From contig CABFPE010000043.1 in NCBI GenBank assembly GCA_900660155.1, positions 1,021,771 to 1,085,770 of the forward strand: 64,000 nucleotides of DNA. Reading direction: 5' to 3'. This stretch comes from Hofstenia miamia. Taxonomy: Eukaryota > Xenacoelomorpha > Acoela > Hofsteniidae. The notes under the pieces were generated by a model. That model saw nothing but the letters and a program-made list of their open reading frames with translations. It was not told the origin of the DNA and searched no databases. How positions within the stretch are numbered: the stretch's first letter is position 1; every line of letters begins with the position of its first letter. The translations under genes were made by a program, and so were the position numbers. Shown piece after piece: positions 58,135-64,000 of the stretch.

Positions 58135-59340
58135 GGATGACATATTTTGAATATTTAAATCTGAACACGATGTAAAATATTTCATTCCAAGATTAACAAC
58201 ATATTACCAACAATAAAATTTGCAATAGAAAACGAAGAAAATAATAAGTTGACATTTCTAAATACAACATTATCTCGAACATCAAGAAAAATTGAATTTC
58301 ATAAGAAATCGATGAACACTGGACTTTACATACCTTACAGCTCTTATTGTAGTCCTCAATAAAATCAATACTATTACAACGTTAATAGAGGAAACCTATA
58401 TAACATCATCCAATTATACGAACAGCAACAATAGCGAAATAGTTACNCATTTAAAAGCACAAACCAAAAAATCGAGAATAATCACCCAATGCTTTTAATG
58501 CTGCAAATTTCAATAACGTGTTTTGCTTGAATAATGGTAATGATATGTAAATAATTATTCCATTATAGATTTTAGTAATTAATGGCACGCTGTGATTACT
58601 TCCAAATATCGATGGTGATGATTTTGAATCTTAATTTTAAGCCTAATAAATAAGCAGGGCCTAATGCCCGTAGTTATCCGGAAATCAAAATAATCGCGTC
58701 AAGGTAAAAATTCCCTCACCAGTAGTTAGCTAAGCGACATTCAATGTTCAATGGAACTATTACGTTATGCACTTGTATTGAGTCAAAAAGACTACTTGAC
58801 CCACGTTAGTGAATTGTACATGTGATCTACTATGTTTTCGCACAACTGCAATTATGGTAATTGTCACGAGCTTTTGCAACTTGAGATTTGCGAAACTCCC
58901 AGAACGGTATGATCGGAGAAACATCTCAAAGTGAGCGGTTTTTACCGGTGAAGTGATATTAAGAGTGACCAGATCCGGTCCAGGACAAGTCCGGTTCGAT
59001 TGTCAGTTCCGAGCGGCTTCCATTTCTGGGATGACATATTTTGAATATTTAAATCTGAAGACGATGTAAAATATTTCATTCCAAGATTAACAACATATTA
59101 CCAACAATAAAATTTGCAATAGAAAACGAAGAAAATAATAAGTTGACATTTCTAAATACAACATTATCTCGAACATCAAGAAAAATTGAATTTCATAAGA
59201 AATCGATGAACACTGGACTTTACATACCTTACAGCTCTTATTGTAGTCCTCAATAAAATCAATACTATTACAACGTTAATAGAGGAAACCTATATAACAT
59301 CATCCAATTATACGAACAGCAACAATAGCGCAATAGTTAC
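57553..59340. repeat. About 894-bp direct duplication flanking a single N (probable unmerged contig overlap)
   Basis: Bases 57553-58446 recur as 58448-59340 around the N at 58447. By eye they differ by a few changes (CTGAACACG versus CTGAAGACG, GCCTAAATGC versus GCCTAATGC, GCGAAATAG versus GCGCAATAG), consistent with two alleles or read errors. It duplicates the right part of the MITE and part of the Penelope-like coding region. Confidence 0.9.
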
Positions 59341-59760
59341 CATTCCTACCAAAAAAAATGGATATCCACATAAACTTTTAAAGAAAGAAATTGATAAAAT
59401 GTTTAATCCAGAAAGAAAAGTGAAAAAATCTTTACCAGAAAACATCTATTTTAAGCTACCATACATGGAAAGAAATTCTATGTACCTCAAGATGAAATAA
59501 AAACATCTAAACGCGAAATTAAAATAAAAGTTATACCAACACTAGCGTCTTTTGAAATATCAAACATTTTAAAAAATAAAGACGCGCTTCCATTGTCTTT
59601 GGAATCATCAGTCGTAAACAAATATCAATGTGATTAGTGTGATGACTCATACATCGGTGAGACCAAAAGAAATATAGAAGTAAGAAGTAAAGAATATATG
59701 AGAAATGTTCTGCAATCAACATCAAAAGAAGAAAGAAAATCTGAAAATTATAATTGAAAC

Positions 59761-61573
59761 AAAATTACGAAAATAGGAGTAACAACATAAAAATAAACTA
59801 TTTTTATATATATATATTGAAGTCTTTGTAAAAAAATTGATCATGTCTCAGGCATTAAAAGAAACAAGAATTATTTAAAATAGGAAACATTTTCCATAGT
59901 TTCGTATTTTCAATATCAAATTGCATTGAAGTTGACACAAAAAAATTTCATCTTATAGTAATCAACAGGATAGCAAATATCAATACTTCATAAAGAAAAT
60001 GGAAGAAGTACGAACAGCTGATCAATATATTACATCTGACAAAATCAATGTTGAATAATTTATTGAAAGATATTCTATATAGGCTCTGCAATATTGATTT
60101 CCTCTTTCTAGTAGAAAAAGTTTGGGGTTAAATGAATAAACAATCCCATTCCTTTGTTCCTAATATATTCCTGTGAACAAATGCTTCTCCTCTGAATCTT
60201 AATGTTGAAAAAATGCACAAAATATCTTTTTATATTCATTTACCATAAACCTTTTTTTCATGAGTTTTGCAATTTTCCATGTGATTAATCAACGTCTGAT
60301 AACAGTATGAAAAAATAAAGAAAGCATCAGAATCCAAATTAATATTGGTTCTTACAATTAAATAAAATGAAACTTAAAGATGGAAATCAGCAGGTTTGTT
60401 ATTGAGAAAATAATTTAAAGAAACAGGTACTCGCAGCTTCGGACGGAAAAAATTTTTGTTTGGATATTTTATCCACAATTGTAACAAAACAGCGTATACT
60501 TTTTCAAAAATTCATAAATTTATTGCTTCTAACAAAAGCATAAAACGTTTAGGCATATTTTGTTGTCTTCTTGGAAAGAATTTTACAATAAAGATATAAT
60601 TTGCAATATTAATAAATTTAAAAATTGTAATACTTTTCAGTAATAATGTTAGTGTTGCAAATGATCCCTGAGAAAGGACTAATATGAATTTGTTAAAAAT
60701 CTTAGAATTAATGCGCAAATTTGGAAAAGTGCGGAGGCCGAACCTAAATTGAAAAGTTTTACCATGTCATGAATTTGGGTTAGAGTATGTACCACAAATA
60801 TTTATATTAATAGTAAATACTTCTTTATAATATATATGAGAAAGCGATTAAAAAATTTCAAAATATGGCAATAATCAAAAGAACAGACAATGAAAGACGA
60901 ATATAAATATTTTTAACAGCTAAGAAAATATTACTACTTAGCATAAACTAAGCAGTTAAAGTAACAGATGTTAATAAGTAATTCTATGCAATTATTTTAT
61001 GATGACAAGCGCTTTAAACTGATGAAAATGTGGAAGCCATATAAAGTTGGAGGAGAAAAGCACAACTAGTTATCTGACCACCTTCTGTTGTAAATTTATT
61101 CCTTCTTAAAATATATTTCACATTTTCAAAGGGCCTGCAATTTTCACGCTTTACAATTAAAGATGCATGCAACCTATAAAAATGAAGGCAAAATTTAAAT
61201 GAGATTTAATACATATTTATATTATATGCAATAGAAAGAAACTTTTAACTGAATGAGCATCAGTAATTCAATTCAACGGTACCTGAAAAAAAACATAAAA
61301 TCCTTCCCTGATAACAAAATGGACTTGAGAGAAAAACTTACTATTTGAAAACTGTCTAGGTATTCTAATGCATGGGAATGAATGTTCCCACAGGAACCTA
61401 ATTGCTACACGTGTTACAGCATTTAAAAAAAAATTGAATTTTACTTAAAGCTAGCTGAACTCTTGCATACTGCATCAATTTTTGATTTGTCAATCAAATA
61501 CCTACTAAATCAAGGCCGTGACACTTAAATCAAGGACTGCAAATGGTTTTAATGTTAATTGAGTAATTGTTAC
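59761..61573. other. AT-rich stretch without recognised genes
   Basis: No supported exon or repeat; small open frames (e.g. 60512-60718, minus) lack motifs. Confidence 0.5.
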
Positions 61574-61770
61574 CTCCGCCAAGGAGGTTATGTTTTTGGT
61601 AGCGTTGGTTTGTTTGCCTGTTAGCTACTTTACAGAAAAAGTAATAGATGGATTGACTTCAAATTTTCACCAAAGGTGCGTCTCCGCCCAAGGAGGAATC
61701 CATTAAATTTTGGTGCTGATCCGAGCTGCGTGACAGAGGTCTGCGCTCTCCGAGTACTTTTCTAGTTGCT
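61574..61770 (+). repeat. Short interspersed repeat with CCTCCGCCAAGGAGG hairpin start
   Basis: Begins ACCTCCGCCAAGGAGGTTAT and ends GAGGTCTGCGCTCTCCGAGT then ACTTTTCTAGTTG. It is much GC-richer than its surroundings. The first 15 bases form a CCTCC/GGAGG hairpin, and CCCAAGGAGG recurs mid-element. From memory this resembles a repeat family found across many animals; that recognition is not verified here. Non-coding. Confidence 0.6.
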
Positions 61771-62569
61771 GAATAGTTTTACAAGAATTGAAGTACTGCT
61801 GTTAGCATCAAACTAGTGAAAAAGAGACGTGCATCAATAGAGTAAATCTGTACGTGATTGATCGTTACTACGAAAATTTCACAATTTAGATTTATAAATT
61901 AGATTTGCATTGTTAAAAGATATACATGTAAATCACTAAAATGCAAACGTTTCTTAACATTATTAATCGGAAATTAAAACACTATTCTTAAACAACTTAT
62001 GAAAAAATTGTGTTGGTAACGCATAAAGGAAACAACTTATGTTGCTGTAAGGCTTCACGGCGCTTGCACAACGTTAATTGGTTAGGATGATATTGCATGA
62101 TATAAGTAAGTAGTTACAAAATGTATTGCCAAGGCATGTATTTTTTTGTACTCGACATTGGGAGGTGGTTTCCTGCGATCATTACTCAATGTCCGCTTTA
62201 ACTTAACTTTGATAATCATAATTCCTAAGTAGAACTTGCCTTTCATCAGGACATGTGAAGTTAACACATTATTTTATATCATTGCATTTTTGGTCTAGCT
62301 ATTCGCAATCCTGGGTTATATAGACATTCTGAAAAGCAAATCTATTATATGACAAAGCATTAAGAAATTAGTTTGAAATAGAAATATCCACATGAATTTT
62401 GGATCTCTATCTTCCCAATCACAGTGAAAGGGTTAAATCACAGTTAAAAACTGCACACAAATTATTAAAATATTTTTCTATGAAATTTATTTGCAAATGC
62501 ACAATTTTACTTATAGATGCAAAGTTAAAAGAACACTGAAAATGTCTAAATATTCAGAGGCATACACAC

Positions 62570-62985
62570 CAGAGATGCAATCGGGTTGAGATTTTAAAAC
62601 CCGAATTTCTAAAATCATCAAGTTTGAAATTGATAAGAATTATAATTGATTAATAATGTACTTAAAATTTAAATTTTCTGATGTTTTGTATTCTTTGTTC
62701 AACTCATTCGTGCTGCTGATGAGTTTACGTCTAGATTTAGCAATTATCTTCTTACCATTATAAAGGCGCTGATATGAATTACTTCAGTTTAATCCAATTA
62801 ATTGGTCGGTAAACACCAAGTTGAAATGTCCTTGAGATGATACAAATACAATGATCACAACAAATTACAATAATATTATCATACCATATTAAACCTAAAA
62901 AAATTCCCAACCGAACTCAACCCATTTTGGTTTCAAAATCTCATCCCGAACCCAACCAATCGTTTATCATCTTACTAATGAATAA
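62570..62985. mobile_element. Probable hAT-like non-autonomous element
   Basis: The left end CAGAGATGCAATCGGGTTGA then GATTTTAAAACC, and the right end read inverted CGATTGGTTGGGTTCGGGAT then GAGATTTTGAAACC, share GATTGGGTT-like and GAGATTTTRAAACC blocks in the same order. CAGAGATG is a typical hAT terminus. Outermost right bases and target duplication are unclear. Confidence 0.5.
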
Positions 62986-63290
62986 AGTTTCATAAAAAAT
63001 CTAAAATAACCAATAAGAACTTTGAATAAAATTTGTTAACCAGATGGGATGTTGGAGGAGGCCTCATAAAAATCAAAATCTACATTAGTGTCGTTGGTTA
63101 AAAGTTATAAAATGAAATCGAGTATTTATCATCTAATTGAATAATGTAAAAAATTGAATTTGCGGAGGCAGTGCGTGGAGCGGTAAAAATAAAAAGTTAG
63201 GATTCTGAAGAGAAACACTTTTAAATCAAATGACAGTGGCAGTAATGGGCAAAGCAGCGGCAGTCTAATTAAATCTGACACATCGCTAGA
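62986..63290. other. AT-rich stretch becoming GC-richer toward the right
   Basis: Ends in a locally GC-richer patch (about 63160-63290) that precedes the promoter candidate. No gene recognised. Confidence 0.4.
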
Positions 63291-63293
63291 GCT

Positions 63294-63301
63294 TATAAAT
63301 A
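63294..63301 (+). promoter_or_regulatory. TATA-box candidate (TATAAATA)
   Basis: A consensus TATAAATA stands 70 bp before an ATG, in a GC-richer patch, with CATTCAACC about 20 bp downstream as a possible start region. Chance occurrence is possible in AT-rich DNA. Confidence 0.25.
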
Positions 63302-63363
63302 AGTGACGCCATTCAACCGGAGTGATACAATTCCACGGCGAAAGTTTTAGACTTGCCGGTGAT

Positions 63364-63405
63364 ATGAAATTCGGTACTCTTTCAAAAGCGATGATAATCT
63401 ATGAG
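63364..63405 (+). CDS. Possible first coding exon (MKFGTLSKAMIIYE)
   Basis: ATG at 63364, 14 codons, then GAG|GTAAAA as a donor-like site. Downstream exons would lie to the right, mostly outside the window. The short peptide does not identify a family; the M-K-F-G start is seen in SPX-domain proteins, but that is a guess. Confidence 0.2.
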
Positions 63406-63911
63406 GTAAAAAGATAAATGGAATAAATGCTTCTGGCAAACTATTATCAGACTTCTGCGGAGGGGTTTCAGATCGCGATTGCAAAATTATCAGATAAGGT
63501 AAAATGAAATACAGATAGCATAAACTAAGACAACTGAGGTTCTGTTTGCTTGCCTCATTGTGATAAAGTTAGGACATGTCATGATGACAATGAATCAACA
63601 CTTATGCTAAAGCTTTACAAATACTATTAAGCACGGCGTTAAGTTCAATGTATCCTAGCAACTACAACACAAACTTTATAAATGTTTCCATTTCAAAACA
63701 AGTCTGCATTTTATAAATCAGAACACGTTAACAGGGAATAAATTGAGGTTCAGTTGTCTAAGTAGTATTTTACATACACTACCACTAAACTTGAATTAGT
63801 TTAGTTCTAATACCTTAATAAACGATCAAATCAACCAATTGGTCACGTAAACAAATTTACCTTCACCAGGAGGGTGAAACTAATTCACTGGATGGGATTG
63901 TACACAAACCA

Positions 63912-63913
<2 letters not shown>

Positions 63914-63943
<30 letters not shown>
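63914..63943. repeat. (TA)n microsatellite
   Basis: About 30 bp of alternating AT following ATGC, one of about ten such tracts in the window. Confidence 0.95.
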
Positions 63944-63947
<4 letters not shown>

Positions 63948-64000
63948 GTAAACCAATGCATTATCTATTTTTACCAAGGATTACAATACCTTATTACATC

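Larger units (their letters stand above)
57100..59760 (+). mobile_element. Penelope-like retroelement remnant (RT and GIY-YIG endonuclease), split by an hAT-type MITE
   Basis: Left of the MITE: AMGSPLGPIMA (57155-57187; RT block G-S-P-L-S-P-I) and, in frame, FYSSYMND (57239-57262; second-Asp motif). Right of the MITE: NNILPTIKFAIENEENNKLT then FLNTTLSRTSRKIEF (58178-58300 and again 59085-59200), the P-N-I-K-F-T-x-E-x-E-x-N-x-x-L-x-F-L-D block after the RT core. Then GYPHKLLKKEIDKMF (about 59360-59405) and, at the end, KYQCD (stop) CDDSYIGETKRNIEVR (59620-59686), the Y-x-C...Y-I-G-x-T core of a GIY-YIG nuclease. This order is diagnostic of endonuclease-bearing Penelope-like elements. Stops at 57188 and 59634 and frame changes show decay. 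Confidence 0.85.

Noticed and set aside
62711-62740. Hammerhead-ribozyme-like CTGATGAG
   Set aside because: No GAAA partner or matching stems around it.
1-64000. CRISPR arrays, operons, phage or tRNA genes
   Set aside because: No regularly spaced repeats, no Shine-Dalgarno-linked gene strings, and no convincing A-box/B-box pair seen by eye.

Overview
This is 64 kb of AT-rich nuclear DNA from an invertebrate-like animal. The evidence is spliced genes with GT-AG introns, three animal-type genes (a phosphatidylinositol transfer protein, an HDDC2-type nucleotidase and a receptor guanylate cyclase), and many decayed transposons: non-LTR elements of three or more types, Ty3/Gypsy, Penelope-like, Tc1, piggyBac and hAT. 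Numerous (TA)n arrays are also present. I cannot name the species. There is no prokaryotic gene organisation, CRISPR array or rRNA, and I found no convincing tRNA. || Layout. 1-3.3 kb: a decayed non-LTR retrotransposon with a C-terminal restriction-like endonuclease. 3.6-6.5 kb: an antisense APE-type LINE followed by two 5'-truncated LINE copies with CT-rich tails. 7.1-9.0 kb: a decayed piggyBac element bounded by TTAA. 9-15.3 kb: mostly featureless AT-rich DNA with an hAT-like MITE, a dead Tc1 transposase and a MITE with long inverted repeats. 15.4-18.9 kb: a third copy of the truncated LINE, an antisense retroelement fragment and an antisense Gypsy integrase region. 22-23 kb: a second Tc1 relic. 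23.3-41.0 kb: a split phosphatidylinositol-transfer-protein gene on the minus strand. Eight exons were assembled by hand; the first coding exon was not found. Its introns carry an hAT transposase relic and a Gypsy element. 42.7-49.9 kb: AT-rich, no gene recognised. 49.9-50.5 kb: an HDDC2-like nucleotidase (minus). 53.2-56.4 kb: a receptor guanylate cyclase as one uninterrupted reading frame (minus). 57.1-59.8 kb: a Penelope-like element whose reverse-transcriptase motif is split by an hAT-type MITE. 60-64 kb: AT-rich, with short repeats and a weak promoter/first-exon candidate at 63.3 kb. || The three host genes are all on the minus strand but are not an operon. One loose functional link is that lipid transfer/phosphoinositide supply and cGMP signalling are both membrane-signalling roles. 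|| Assembly quality matters here. Three N gaps (15145-15165, 26072, 58447) are flanked by near-identical sequence running into the gap from the left and out of it on the right. This is the mark of overlapping contig ends that were never merged. A fourth gap (33535) opens with a 170-bp exact copy of sequence 1.5 kb upstream. Apparent tandem duplications at these places should not be read as biology without checking. || No wholly new system was found. The most interesting points are the divergent lipid-transfer protein with a possible 4-nt tandem splice acceptor giving two C-termini, the intronless receptor cyclase, and the nested hAT-in-Penelope insertion.
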